This document shows, piece by piece, positions 18,237 through 27,054 of a stretch of DNA of 64,000 bases. Source of the DNA: Microbacterium sp. JZ31 (GTDB taxonomy: Bacteria > Actinomycetota > Actinomycetes > Actinomycetales > Microbacteriaceae); the NCBI RefSeq assembly GCF_016805985.1, contig NZ_CP017661.1, positions 1,860,001 to 1,924,000 of the forward strand, in the 5' to 3' direction. The notes below the pieces were generated by a model. The model ran no database searches and had not been told where the DNA came from. It was given only the letters and a program-made list of their open reading frames with translations. Both the position numbers and the translations under genes were made by a program. Numbering within the stretch: position 1 is the first letter of the stretch; each line of letters begins with the position of its first letter.

Positions 18237-19822
18237 TCCGCGGTGATCTCGATCTGCGTGATGACCGGCGCGTCGATGTCGCGGCCGATCTCGGCGAGCA
18301 CCTCGTCGGGAACGCGCTGGTCGACCGTGACGATGCTGAGCGCCAGGCCCGCCTGCTCGCGCGCGACCTGCATGCCCTCGATGTTGATACCCGCCGCGCC
18401 GAACTTCGCGCCGTAGATCGCGACGATGCCGGGCGCGTCCTTGTAGATCAGCACCACGTGGTGCTTCTCGATCGGCACCTCGATCTCGTAGCCGTTGATG
18501 CCGACGATCTTCTGCACCATGCGCGTACCGGCGAGCGTGCCCGACACGCTCAGCACGCTGCCGTCGGCGAGCGTGCCGCGCAGGGTGGTCACGTTGCGGT
18601 ACTCGGGGCTCTCGGTCTCGACCGTCATGCGCGTCTCGATGCCGCGCTGCTCGGCGAACAGCGGCGCGTTCACGTACGAGACGTTCTCGCTGATGACGTT
18701 CGTCAGGATGCCCTTGAGCGCGGCGAGGCGGTAGACGCTGACGTCGTACGCGGCGAGCTCGCCGCGCACCTCGAGGTCGAGGCTCGTGACGGCGCTGCGG
18801 GCGAGGCCGCTGAAGATCTGGCCGAGCTTCTCGACGAGCGCGATGCCGGGGCGCACGAACGGGTCGATCACGCCGCCCGCGACGTTGACGGCGTCGGGCA
18901 CCAGGTCGCCCTCGAGGGCGAGCTTGACCGACTTCGCGACGGACACACCGGCCTTCTCCTGCGCCTCCTCGGTGGACGCCCCGAGGTGCGGCGTCGCCAC
19001 GACGTTCGGCAGGCCGGTGAGGCTGGTGTCGGTGGGCGGCTCGCTCGTGAAGACGTCGAGGCCCGCGCCGGCGATCTCGCCGTCCTTGAGGGCCTGGGCG
19101 AGCGCGGCCTCGTCGATCAGGCCGCCGCGCGCGACGTTGACGACGTACGCGGTGGGCTTCATCCGCTTCAGCTGGGCGCTGGAGATCATGCCGGTCGTCT
19201 CGGGCGTCTTCGGCATGTGGATCGTGAGGAAGTCGGCCTGCTCGAGCACCTCGTCGAGCGTGCCCAGCTCGACGCCGAGCTGCTGCGCGCGCTGGGGGGT
19301 GACGTAGGGGTCGTACGCGATCACGCGCATCCCGAACGCCTGCATGCGCGCGGCGACGAGCGCGCCGATGCGGCCGAGGCCGACCACGGCGAGGGTCTTC
19401 TCGAACAGCTCGGTGCCGGTGTACTTGCTGCGCTTCCACTCGCCGCCCGCGAGCGCCGTGGAGGCCGGCGGGATGTGACGCGCGAGGCTCAGGATGTGGC
19501 CGCACGTCAGCTCGGCGGCCGAGACGATGTTGGAGGTCGGTGCGTTGACGACCATGACGCCGGCCGTCGTGGCGGCCTTGATGTCGACGTTGTCGAGGCC
19601 CACGCCCGCGCGGGCGATGACCTTCAGCTGCGGCGCATGTGCGAGCGCCTCCTCGTCCATGCGGGTGGCCGAGCGGATCAGCACCGCGTTCGCCTCCGCC
19701 AGCGCGTCGAACAGCGCGGGGCGGTCGGTTCCGTCCACCGTGCGGATCTCGAAATCGGGACCGAGAGCCTCGATCGTTGCGGGAGAGAGTTCTTCGGCGA
19801 TGACGACGATCGGCTTCGGCAA
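18233..19822 (-). CDS. serA: Phosphoglycerate dehydrogenase (long, ASB + ACT type)
   Basis: First enzyme of phosphorylated serine synthesis: 3-phosphoglycerate to 3-phosphohydroxypyruvate with NAD. About 529 aa, matching the long actinobacterial type. The NAD-binding fold shows VGLGRIGALVAARMQAFGM (about residue 145-165), VNVARGGLIDEAAL and the catalytic ATPHLGASTEEAQEKAG; an allosteric substrate-binding domain and a C-terminal ACT domain (KDAPGIVAIYGAKFG and onward) follow. The start chosen is TTG at 19822, 8 nt after GAAGGA, since no ATG fits near LPKPIVVIAEELS and upstream sequence is not conserved in type. Serine feedback through the ACT domain is likely. Confidence 0.95.
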   Translation of the reverse strand: MPKPIVVIAEELSPATIEALGPDFEIRTVDGTDRPALFDALAEANAVLIRSATRMDEEALAHAPQLKVIARAGVGLDNVDIKAATTAGVMVVNAPTSNIVSAAELTCGHILSLARHIPPASTALAGGEWKRSKYTGTELFEKTLAVVGLGRIGALVAARMQAFGMRVIAYDPYVTPQRAQQLGVELGTLDEVLEQADFLTIHMPKTPETTGMISSAQLKRMKPTAYVVNVARGGLIDEAALAQALKDGEIAGAGLDVFTSEPPTDTSLTGLPNVVATPHLGASTEEAQEKAGVSVAKSVKLALEGDLVPDAVNVAGGVIDPFVRPGIALVEKLGQIFSGLARSAVTSLDLEVRGELAAYDVSVYRLAALKGILTNVISENVSYVNAPLFAEQRGIETRMTVETESPEYRNVTTLRGTLADGSVLSVSGTLAGTRMVQKIVGINGYEIEVPIEKHHVVLIYKDAPGIVAIYGAKFGAAGINIEGMQVAREQAGLALSIVTVDQRVPDEVLAEIGRDIDAPVITQIEITAE

Positions 19823-19954
19823 GGGCGGATCCTTCGAGGCGTGCGCGGTGGGGTTACGCGCGGGTGGGGTGTGTCCGTCGCGCCACGCCATCGGAGCGCG
19901 ATTGTGCCAGCCTACCGGAGCGGCAGGATCCGTCCGGACGCCAACGGGTCGCCG

Positions 19955-20299
19955 TCAGGCGATGATCGGCACGATCGTCGTGTAGGCCATGACGTTGAGC
20001 CAGAACACCGCCACGAGCGACAGCGCCGTCAGCAGGAACAGCGTCAACGTGAGCTTGCCGCGGCGGCGGCCGAGCCCGAGGGCGACGCCGAAGAGCAGAA
20101 TCGGCAGCACGATCGCGAGGATCCACGCCGCCCATCCCATGGCGCTCAGCGACTGTCCCGCCGCACCGGCGGCCTGCACCCACGCGACGAGGTAGTTCAC
20201 GGCGCTCCAGACGGCGTACGCGAACAGCAGGGCGAAGGCCCCGGCGATCACCCAGACCGCCCAGGACGACGCCGCGCGCCGCGTCTCGGTGCCGGTCAT
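19955..20299 (-). CDS. Small multi-pass membrane protein
   Basis: 114-aa protein with three hydrophobic segments (AVWVIAGAFALLFAYAVW; MGWAAWILAIVLPILLFGVAL; LTLTLFLLTALSLVAVFWLN). No catalytic motif is visible and I do not recognise the family. The ATG overlaps the stop of the 168-aa membrane protein upstream as ATGA, so the two are translated together and probably form a membrane complex. The serA start lies 132 nt downstream and may have its own promoter. Confidence 0.75.
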   Translation of the reverse strand: MTGTETRRAASSWAVWVIAGAFALLFAYAVWSAVNYLVAWVQAAGAAGQSLSAMGWAAWILAIVLPILLFGVALGLGRRRGKLTLTLFLLTALSLVAVFWLNVMAYTTIVPIIA

Positions 20300-20802
20300 C
20301 GTCCGATCGCCCCCATCATCACGAAGGGCCAGGGCACGAGCAGCACGATGCCGATCGCGAGCCCGACGAAGCGCTGCCAGCGCGGCGCCCGGCGCGTGAC
20401 GTGCATCGTGACGAAGAACCAGATCACCGGCGACAGGATGCCGAGCCACATGGCGGCCTGGAACATCACGTCGGCGACGCCGCCGCCGGCCGTCTGCACG
20501 TCGCGCAGGCGGAAGGAGCCGAGCGCCCAGCCGACGGCGTACAGCGTGTAGATGCCCGCGAGCACGCCGACGCCGATGAGCGCGGCGTTGCCCATGGGCT
20601 CCGGCTCCGCCTCCGCGTCCGCCTCCGGCTCGGGCGCCTCGATCTCGGCGTCCGCGGCGGGATCCGCGCTCAGGACGTCTTCGCTCCCCCGGCCGACCTT
20701 GCGCCGGCCGCGCCGCCAAGACCGGGACTTCTCCTGGGACGCCGAGGATCGCAGATCCTCGTCACCCTCCCAGGACAGGGCGTCGTCGTCGGGCCAGCTC
20801 AT
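20296..20802 (-). CDS. Membrane protein with acidic N-terminal tail
   Basis: 168 aa. Residues 1-70 form a soluble low-complexity tail: a Trp/Asp/Glu-rich start ([17 protein letters not shown]), a basic patch ([12 protein letters not shown]) and an Ala/Glu/Pro run. Three hydrophobic segments follow ([60 protein letters not shown]). Function unknown. It overlaps the prfB stop as ATGA upstream and the 114-aa membrane protein start downstream, so the three genes form one operon. In many actinobacteria prfB is instead followed by ftsE/ftsX, so this context is different. Confidence 0.8.
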   Translation of the reverse strand: MSWPDDDALSWEGDEDLRSSASQEKSRSWRRGRRKVGRGSEDVLSADPAADAEIEAPEPEADAEAEPEPMGNAALIGVGVLAGIYTLYAVGWALGSFRLRDVQTAGGGVADVMFQAAMWLGILSPVIWFFVTMHVTRRAPRWQRFVGLAIGIVLLVPWPFVMMGAIGR

Positions 20803-21920
20803 CGATGATCCGAGTCGTCGGTCTTGCGCTTGCGCCAGCGGATGCCGGCGTTGATGAAGCCCTCGAGGTCTCCGTCGAACACCGTCGCGGGGTTGCCCGA
20901 CTCGTGGCCGGTGCGCAGATCCTTCACGAGCTGCTGGCCGTAGAGGAAGTAGGAGCGCATCTGGTCGCCCCAGCTCGCCGTGATCGTGCCGGCGAGCTCC
21001 TTCTTCTTGGCGGCCTCCTCCTCCTTCTGCAGCAGCAGGAGTCGGGTCTGCAGCACGCGCATGGCGGCGGCGCGGTTCTGGATCTGCGACTTCTCGTTCT
21101 GCATCGACACGACGATGCCGGTCGGAAGGTGGGTCAGGCGCACGGCCGAGTCCGTCGTGTTGACCGACTGACCACCGGGGCCCGACGAGCGGAACACGTC
21201 GACGCGCAGGTCGTTCTCGGGGATCTCGACCTCGACGGCCTCCTCCATGACGGGGATGACCTCGACGGCCGCGAAGCTCGTCTGCCGCTTGTCGGCCGAG
21301 CCGAACGGGCTGATGCGCGCGAGGCGGTGCGTGCCGGCCTCGACCGACAGGATGCCGTACGCGTACGGGGCATCGACCTCGAACGTCGTCGACTTGATGC
21401 CGGCACCCTCCGCATAGGAGGTGTCGAGCACCTTCACGGGGTACTTGTTGCGCTCCGCCCAGCGCAGGTACATGCGCATGAGCATCTCGGCGAAGTCGGT
21501 GGCGTCGTCACCGCCGGCGCCCGAGCGGATCGTGACGACGGCCGAGCGGTCGTCGTACTCGCCGTCCAGCAGCGTCTTGACCTCGAGGTCGCCGATGACC
21601 TTCTCGAGGTCGGCGATCTCCTTCTGCGCCTCGGCGACCGAGTCCTCGTCGCCCATCTCGTTGGCGAGCTCCACGAGCACCTCGAGGTCGTCGAGGCGGC
21701 GCTCGACGCCCTCGACGCGCGTGAGCGAGGCCTGCGCGTGGCTGAGCGCGCTCGTGACCTTCTGCGCGTTGGCGGCGTCGTCCCACAGCCCGGGGGCGGC
21801 GGCCTCCTCCTCGAGGCGCGCGATCTCGGTGCGCAGCGAGTCGACGTCGACCACCTCTCGGATGTTCGCGAACGTGGTGCGCAGCGCCTGGATCTCGGCG
21901 GAAGGATCGTAATCAAGCAT
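20799..21920 (-). CDS. prfB: Peptide chain release factor 2
   Basis: Recognises UGA and UAA stop codons and triggers peptide release (373 aa). The stop-codon tripeptide SPF is in [14 protein letters not shown] and the catalytic GGQ is in [18 protein letters not shown]. Unlike the enterobacterial gene, the reading frame is continuous from [10 protein letters not shown]; no programmed +1 frameshift with an in-frame UGA is present. The ATG at 21920 faces the divergent MFS gene across 76 nt. The gene heads an operon with two membrane-protein genes. Confidence 0.97.
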   Translation of the reverse strand: MLDYDPSAEIQALRTTFANIREVVDVDSLRTEIARLEEEAAAPGLWDDAANAQKVTSALSHAQASLTRVEGVERRLDDLEVLVELANEMGDEDSVAEAQKEIADLEKVIGDLEVKTLLDGEYDDRSAVVTIRSGAGGDDATDFAEMLMRMYLRWAERNKYPVKVLDTSYAEGAGIKSTTFEVDAPYAYGILSVEAGTHRLARISPFGSADKRQTSFAAVEVIPVMEEAVEVEIPENDLRVDVFRSSGPGGQSVNTTDSAVRLTHLPTGIVVSMQNEKSQIQNRAAAMRVLQTRLLLLQKEEEAAKKKELAGTITASWGDQMRSYFLYGQQLVKDLRTGHESGNPATVFDGDLEGFINAGIRWRKRKTDDSDHR

Positions 21921-21983
21921 GACGCCCCAGCCTATCGCGGCCCGGCCCGGCGCCGCGCGGGCCGAGGCGCGACGCGGCCCGGG

Positions 21984-21989
21984 TAGCGT
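21984..21989 (+). promoter_or_regulatory. Likely -10 box, leaderless start of MFS gene
   Basis: TAGCGT, 7 nt before the GTG at 21997. Same spacing as several other gene starts in this window, suggesting a leaderless transcript. Confidence 0.5.
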
Positions 21990-21996
21990 GGAGACG

Positions 21997-23316
21997 GTGG
22001 CGAGCGACGGATCCGAAGCAGGCGACCGCGGATCGGGCACGGCCGCGGAGGCGATCCGCCGGTACGCGCCCATGATCTACGGACCCACGGCGATCTACTC
22101 GCTCGGACAGGGCGCGATCCTGCCGCTGCTGCCGATCATCTCGCGCGAGTACGGCGCCGACCTCGCCACCGCCGCGCTCGTGACGGCGATGATCGTCGTC
22201 GGCCAGCTGTGCGGCAACCTGCCGGCCGGGTGGCTCGTGTCCCGGCTCGGCGAGCGGTACACGATGGCCGCCGCGGCCGCCGTGTCGCTGGTCGGCATCG
22301 CCGGCATGCTGCTGTCGCGGCACCTCGGCGTGCTGATGCTCTCGGTGTTCCTGATCGGCCTGTGCGCGGCGGCGTTCGCGCTCGCGCGGCACACCTTCAT
22401 GACCACTCGCGTGCCGCTCGCCTACCGCGCGCGCTCGCTGTCGCTGCTCGGCGGCTCGTTCCGCCTCGGCGCGTTCACGGGCCCGTTCGTGTCGGCCGCG
22501 CTGCTGGGGATCTTCGGGCAGGAGCAGGCGAGCATCTGGTTCTTCGGCGCGTGTCTCGTCGTCGTGGGCCTGCTGGTGACGTTCGGCCCGGATCCGGAGG
22601 AGAAGGCCGCGCGCGCCGCCGCCGCGTCGGCCGATGCATCGGCGGACGCGGCCGTCCGGGCGGTCGAGCCCGAGGACACGGGCGAGGCCGTGACCGGCTC
22701 GATCCCGACGCGCGAGCGACTCGGCATGTTCGGCACCATCCGGCGCAACACCCGCGTGCTGTCGCGCCTCGGCGTCGCGGCGGCGTCTCTGTCGTTCGTG
22801 CGCGCGTCGCGTCCGGCGCTCCTGCCCCTGTGGGGCCTGTCGATCGGCCTGGACTCGTCGTCCATCGCGCTCGTGGTCGGCATCGCCGGGGCCCTCGAGT
22901 TCGCGCTGTTCTACGCCAGCGGCCAGGTGATGGATCGCTTCGGCCGGCTGTGGGCGGCCGTGCCGTCGCTCATCCTGATGGGCGGGGCGATGATCGCGCT
23001 GGCGTTCACGCACGACGTCTCCTCGGCCGCGATGTGGTTCGGCGTGTTCGCGGTCGTGATCGGCGTGGGGAACGGACTGTCGAGCGGCATCCTGCTGACC
23101 CTCGGCGCCGACGTCGCCCCGAAGGACAACCCGGCGGCGTTCCTCGGTGCCTGGCGCACGATCACCGATGCGGGCGGCGCGCTGAGCCCTCTGGTGGTCT
23201 CGGGTCTCACCGCGGTGGCGTCGCTCTCGGTCGCGGCGGGAGGCGTCGGCGTGGTCGGCCTGCTGGGTGCGCTGGCGTTCGTGCGCTGGGTGCCGCGGTT
23301 CGTGTCGAGCCGCTGA
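21997..23316 (+). CDS. MFS transporter
   Basis: About 439 aa with 12 hydrophobic segments; helix 2-3 loop [19 protein letters not shown] is motif A, and [19 protein letters not shown] is its echo in the second half. A polar Ala/Asp-rich linker (about 195-235) joins the halves. The start is taken as the GTG at 21997, 7 nt after a TAGCGT box; a GTG at 21988 is an alternative. The residues upstream to 21919 would overlap prfB and look non-coding. No substrate clue; it is divergent from prfB and 119 nt before the phosphatase gene. Confidence 0.88.
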   Translation: MASDGSEAGDRGSGTAAEAIRRYAPMIYGPTAIYSLGQGAILPLLPIISREYGADLATAALVTAMIVVGQLCGNLPAGWLVSRLGERYTMAAAAAVSLVGIAGMLLSRHLGVLMLSVFLIGLCAAAFALARHTFMTTRVPLAYRARSLSLLGGSFRLGAFTGPFVSAALLGIFGQEQASIWFFGACLVVVGLLVTFGPDPEEKAARAAAASADASADAAVRAVEPEDTGEAVTGSIPTRERLGMFGTIRRNTRVLSRLGVAAASLSFVRASRPALLPLWGLSIGLDSSSIALVVGIAGALEFALFYASGQVMDRFGRLWAAVPSLILMGGAMIALAFTHDVSSAAMWFGVFAVVIGVGNGLSSGILLTLGADVAPKDNPAAFLGAWRTITDAGGALSPLVVSGLTAVASLSVAAGGVGVVGLLGALAFVRWVPRFVSSR

Positions 23317-23435
23317 GCTCGAAGCGGAGCGGAGCGACCGATGCCCGTTCATCTGTGGCGGCCCGCAGAGTCGCTACTCTCGGGAGAACGGTTGCGCTGG
23401 GAATCAGCGGCAGGGGGAAACCGACGGAGGTCCGG

Positions 23436-25550
23436 GTGACGACAACCATCGCCGTGCCGCAGCGCGCGGTCGCGCTCAAGAGTCGCTTCGGGGCGTACGA
23501 CGCGCTGACGATCACGGCGTACGCGGTGCTCTACGCGCTCGCGCTCGCCCTCGCGCGACAGGCCGTCCTCGCCGACACCGGGATCGGTGTCGTGATGCCG
23601 GCCGCGGGGATCTCGTTGCTCTGGATCGTCGCGCGAGCGAACCGTCCGTGGCCGCTGCTCGATTACGCGCTCATCGCAGCGATCTCCACCGTGCTCGTGC
23701 TGGCGACCGGCGGCAGCGTCGTGACTGCCGTCGCGGGCGGTATCGCCGCCGCACTGCAGGCTCTCGTGTGCGCGATGATCCTCCGCGTCGGCTGCCCGCG
23801 CATCTGGTCAGCGCGCGGCGCTCGCATCCAGACCCGAGGCGAGCTGTGGACGTTCATCGGCGCCGCGCTGGCGGGCCCGTTCGTGTCGGCGCCGCTGCTG
23901 GAGGCCGGATCCCTTCTGGCCGGCGGCGGCTGGGACTGGAACATCGCGCTCCTGTGGTGGGTGCGCAACGCCGTGAGCATCATCGTCGGCGTGCCGCTCG
24001 GCTTCACGGTCATCGACTTCGTTCGGCGGCAGCGGTCGGGAGGCGGTGTCCGAGGCCTCTCGTCGTCGCACCTGGAGGTGCGGGCGCATCCGATCGAGTG
24101 GTACGCGCTCCTCCTGCTGAGCCCCGCGATCCACTGGGTCTGGTTCATGGAGTTCGGCCACCTGAACCTCGTGTTCCCGCTGCTCGCGCTCGCCTGCTGG
24201 TCGGGCGCACGACTGCCCACGGTGTTCGTGATGCTGCAGGGAGTGCTCGTCGCGACGGCCGTCATCCTCGTCACGCTCCTCGGAGGCGGAGGACCGTTCG
24301 CGAGCATGACAGAGCCATCGGCGCAGATCGCGGTGGCTCATCTCTACATCGCGATGGCGATCGTGATCGGCCTCGCTCTCGCGGCGGAGCGCGACCAGCG
24401 CGAGCTGCTGCTCGAAGAACTGGGGAAGGCCCGGCGGCAGGCCGAGGAGCAGTCGACACTGCTCGAGACGATCATCGAGAACATGTCGGAGGGCGTGCGC
24501 GTCGTCGATCCCGACGGCCAGGTGATCCTGCGCAATCGCGCGGCCGACGCCCTGCTTCTCGGCCCCGACCACCCCGCCCTTCGCGGCGGATCGCTGCATC
24601 TCTCGACGACCAACGACCTGGCCGGGGTCCGCACCATGGACGGCGCCCCGCTCGACGGCGATGCCGCCTCCCTCGCCGCCGCGCTCCCCGCGGGCAAGAC
24701 CGTCGGGGTCGACCTTCTCGTGCAGCCGGCGGGGGTGAGCGACGAGCGGATCGTCACCTTCACCGCTGCTCGCCTGCCGGAACCCGCGAGCGGGATCATC
24801 ACGGTGCTGCGGGACGTCACGGCCGAGCGCCGGGAGCTGCGCCGCGCCGCGCAGGTGCAGGCGGGACTGCTGCCCACCGACTCGCCGCACGTTCCCGGCT
24901 ACGACCTGGCGGCGAGGTTCGTCCCCGCCGGAAGCGTGGGCGGCGACTTCTACGACTGGTACACGATCGACCACGGCGTCGTGCTGACGCTGGCGGACGT
25001 GATGGGCAAGGGCACGGGCGCCGCGATCCTCGCGGCCACCACCCGGTCGCTGCTGCGCGCGCACGGCGGCGGGGAGGACGTCGTGCAGCCGCTCGTCGAG
25101 GCCGAGCGCGGCATGACGCGCGACCTCGACAACGCGGGAGCCTTCGTGACGGTCTTCCGCTCCTTCGTCCACGCTCCCACCGGCGATGTCACCTACGTCG
25201 ATGCGGGACACGGGCTCTCGGCGGTGCTGACGCGCAAAGGCGCCGTGCGGCGGCTCGAGGCGAACGGCTTCCCCCTGGGAGTCGCGCCGGATGAGCCGCG
25301 CTTCGCCGCGCACGACAGGCTCGATCCCGGCGACATGCTGCTGGTGGTCAGCGACGGCGTGCTCGACGCGGTCGGAGGATCCATCGACGAGCTCGCCGCG
25401 GTCTGGGCCGCGCTGTCGCGCGACGCGACGGCGACCGAGGTCGTCGAGGCCGTCGTCGAGCGCGCGGCGGCCGGCGACCCCGACGACGACCTCACGGTGC
25501 TTGCCCTGCGCCGCTCGCCGGACTGCGACACGGGCTCGTCCGAGGCGTAA
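23436..25550 (+). CDS. MASE1-PAS-PP2C (SpoIIE/RsbU-type) membrane phosphatase
   Basis: 704-aa signalling protein. Residues about 1-310 contain eight or more hydrophobic segments in the MASE1 sensor pattern (e.g. NIALLWWVRNAVSIIVGVPLG). A coiled segment (ERDQRELLLEELGKARRQAEEQ) leads to a PAS-like domain (ENMSEGVRVVDPDGQVILRN) and then a PP2C phosphatase (about 470-700) with metal-binding motifs GGDFYDWY, LADVMGKGTGAA, DAGHG, VSDGVLDA and DDDLTVLAL. Such enzymes dephosphorylate anti-anti-sigma factors of the RsbV/SpoIIAA type. The GTG at 23436 has GGAGG 5 nt upstream. No anti-sigma or STAS gene is next to it, so its target lies elsewhere. Confidence 0.93.
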   Translation: MTTTIAVPQRAVALKSRFGAYDALTITAYAVLYALALALARQAVLADTGIGVVMPAAGISLLWIVARANRPWPLLDYALIAAISTVLVLATGGSVVTAVAGGIAAALQALVCAMILRVGCPRIWSARGARIQTRGELWTFIGAALAGPFVSAPLLEAGSLLAGGGWDWNIALLWWVRNAVSIIVGVPLGFTVIDFVRRQRSGGGVRGLSSSHLEVRAHPIEWYALLLLSPAIHWVWFMEFGHLNLVFPLLALACWSGARLPTVFVMLQGVLVATAVILVTLLGGGGPFASMTEPSAQIAVAHLYIAMAIVIGLALAAERDQRELLLEELGKARRQAEEQSTLLETIIENMSEGVRVVDPDGQVILRNRAADALLLGPDHPALRGGSLHLSTTNDLAGVRTMDGAPLDGDAASLAAALPAGKTVGVDLLVQPAGVSDERIVTFTAARLPEPASGIITVLRDVTAERRELRRAAQVQAGLLPTDSPHVPGYDLAARFVPAGSVGGDFYDWYTIDHGVVLTLADVMGKGTGAAILAATTRSLLRAHGGGEDVVQPLVEAERGMTRDLDNAGAFVTVFRSFVHAPTGDVTYVDAGHGLSAVLTRKGAVRRLEANGFPLGVAPDEPRFAAHDRLDPGDMLLVVSDGVLDAVGGSIDELAAVWAALSRDATATEVVEAVVERAAAGDPDDDLTVLALRRSPDCDTGSSEA

Positions 25551-25554
25551 GCGT

Positions 25555-25974
25555 TCAGTCGAGCGCGTTGCGGCTCGTCGCGGTCGAGCGCAGAGCGACG
25601 CCGTCGGGGACGAACGGCGCGAGCACGGCTGGACTCCAAGCGGACGTCACCGTGACGGTGACCGAGACGCCGTCGTTCGTCGTGGCCGCCACGAGCGCGG
25701 GGTCGCCCGGTGCGGCGTCGACGATCGCCTGCGCCTGGGTGCGGATCCGCTCGTCGTCGAGCTCCGCGCGTGGCGCGTCGCCCTCCAGCGTCAGGGTGAA
25801 GCCGTCCGATGCGGCGAGCGCCGCCGCATCGGCGAGCGCGTCCAGGCGCTTCTGGGCCAGGTAGAGGGCGGTGGCGTTCGCGCACACGAGGACCAGCGCG
25901 ATCGCGAGCACCGCGTAGCCGAGGACCAGCGGGAGGATGCTCCCTTCCTCGTCGTCGAGCACCGTACGCCTCAT
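25555..25974 (-). CDS. TadG-like secreted pilus-locus protein (Rv3654c type)
   Basis: 139 aa, last gene of the Tad locus. A short charged leader (MRRTVLDDEEGS) precedes one hydrophobic helix (ILPLVLGYAVLAIALVLVCA) and an extracytoplasmic domain. The leader resembles TadE prepilins (Gly followed by the helix) but the Glu at +5 is replaced: GSILPLV. The TadG-like segment LDALADAAALAASDG is typical. The ATG overlaps the upstream tadE stop as ATGA. Role in pilus assembly or secretion is inferred from context. Confidence 0.82.
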   Translation of the reverse strand: MRRTVLDDEEGSILPLVLGYAVLAIALVLVCANATALYLAQKRLDALADAAALAASDGFTLTLEGDAPRAELDDERIRTQAQAIVDAAPGDPALVAATTNDGVSVTVTVTSAWSPAVLAPFVPDGVALRSTATSRNALD

Positions 25975-26432
25975 TGCGCCTCCCAATAGCGCGAGACCTT
26001 CTGCACCGCCGTCGCCTGCACGGGCACGCTCGTCATGCGGTCGAGCCCGAGCATCGACGGCATCAGCGGGAGCGGCACGCGCGTGGTCACGGTGACGTGA
26101 ACCGTCGCGCCCGGCTCGGGACAGGATGCGGTCGCGGGCACGCACGCCACGTCCGCGTCGAAGGCCTCGATCCCGTACTGCCGCGTGACGGAGGCGAGCA
26201 CCGCATCCGGGTTCCCCGCTCCCCCGGCGATCGTCCGCGCGGCGAAGCGCGCGCCCGCCTCCACGCCGAGCGCCTGCGCTTGGATCTGGCCGAGAGCGAG
26301 CACCAGGTAGACGAGCGGCACGAGCATCAGCACGCCGACCGTCAGGAACTCCAGCGCCGCGGATCCGCTGTCGTCGGTCGTCAGCGCGCGGGTCCGCCGC
26401 ACCGCGTCACGGAAGCGACTCGACGGGCGCAC
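25971..26432 (-). CDS. TadE-family pilus assembly protein
   Basis: 153-aa pseudopilin-like protein. Leader with cleavage motif G/SAALEF: Gly, then Glu at +5 and a hydrophobic helix (LTVGVLMLVPLVYLVLALG). The C-terminal domain has two cysteines (DVACVPATASCPEPG) that may form a disulfide. The GTG at 26432 is chosen because GGAGGTGAG lies 5 nt upstream, giving a 26-nt overlap with the preceding gene; a GTG at 26402 would remove that overlap but lacks a site. Exported and probably processed by a prepilin peptidase. Confidence 0.88.
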   Translation of the reverse strand: MRPSSRFRDAVRRTRALTTDDSGSAALEFLTVGVLMLVPLVYLVLALGQIQAQALGVEAGARFAARTIAGGAGNPDAVLASVTRQYGIEAFDADVACVPATASCPEPGATVHVTVTTRVPLPLMPSMLGLDRMTSVPVQATAVQKVSRYWEAQ

Positions 26433-26808
26433 TCGCGCTCACCTCCATCGCCGCGGGCAGGCCCACGAGGCCGACGAGCGGCATCGCGGTGCGCACCGTC
26501 ACGGTGACCGACGGCGCTCCCCCGGTCGACGTGTAGGCGGCGCGGATGTCGTCCGCGTAGGAGGGTCCGACGGCCCGCTCGATCACCGTGCGGGTGCGCG
26601 CGATCCCCTGCGCGGCATCCGAGTCGGCGAGAGCCGCATAGTGCGCGCCCTCCACGGCGGCGTCGTGCACGACGTTCCGCACGTACATCGCCAGCCCGAG
26701 CTGCAGCACTGCGAGGGTCAGCAGGGTCAGCAGCCCGCCGACGAGGACGAACTCCGCGGGGGCCGAGCCGCGCTCGTCCTCCTCCGGGCGACCCTCCGCG
26801 GACGGCAT
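26407..26808 (-). CDS. TadE-family pseudopilin
   Basis: 133 aa. The leader ends in the prepilin cleavage motif G/SAPAEF (Glu at +5), followed by FVLVGGLLTLLTLAVLQLGLAMY and an exported domain starting with VRNVVHDAAVEGAHYAA, the TadE pattern. It lies 2 nt after the Flp-like gene and overlaps the next tadE start. Together with that gene it likely supplies minor pilins of the Tad pilus. Confidence 0.88.
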   Translation of the reverse strand: MPSAEGRPEEDERGSAPAEFVLVGGLLTLLTLAVLQLGLAMYVRNVVHDAAVEGAHYAALADSDAAQGIARTRTVIERAVGPSYADDIRAAYTSTGGAPSVTVTVRTAMPLVGLVGLPAAMEVSASAPVESLP

Positions 26809-26810
26809 GC

Positions 26811-27017
26811 TCAGCCCAGGCCGCCGCTGACGCGCGCGATCGCCTGCTCGAACAATCCCTGCAGCGCCGGGCCGGCCAGTGCCCAGATCAGCACGACAAG
26901 CCCCGCGGTCATGAGCGTGATGAGGACCCAGCCGGGCACGTCGCCCCTGTCCTCCTCGATCAGCTCGCCCCACGCGGTGCGGGCGCGTGCCGTCGCTGTC
27001 TCGATCAGTCGGTTCAT
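26811..27017 (-). CDS. Flp-pilin-like small membrane protein
   Basis: 68 aa with GAGGAAGAG just before the ATG. A charged leader (MNRLIETATARARTAWGELIEEDRG) precedes a single hydrophobic helix (VLITLMTAGLVVLIWALAG) and a short tail. Size and position (between tadC and the tadE genes) fit the major Flp pilin, but the Glu at +5 after the Gly expected for prepilin processing is a Trp-Val context (G/DVPGWV). It may be the pilin in this lineage, with divergent processing, or a membrane accessory. Confidence 0.8.
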   Translation of the reverse strand: MNRLIETATARARTAWGELIEEDRGDVPGWVLITLMTAGLVVLIWALAGPALQGLFEQAIARVSGGLG

Positions 27018-27054
27018 CTCTTCCTCCTCGGTTTCGTGACGTCGGGCGCTCGGC

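Noticed and set aside
20799..21920. Programmed frameshift in prfB
   Set aside because: The reading frame from [10 protein letters not shown] to the end is continuous with no internal UGA.
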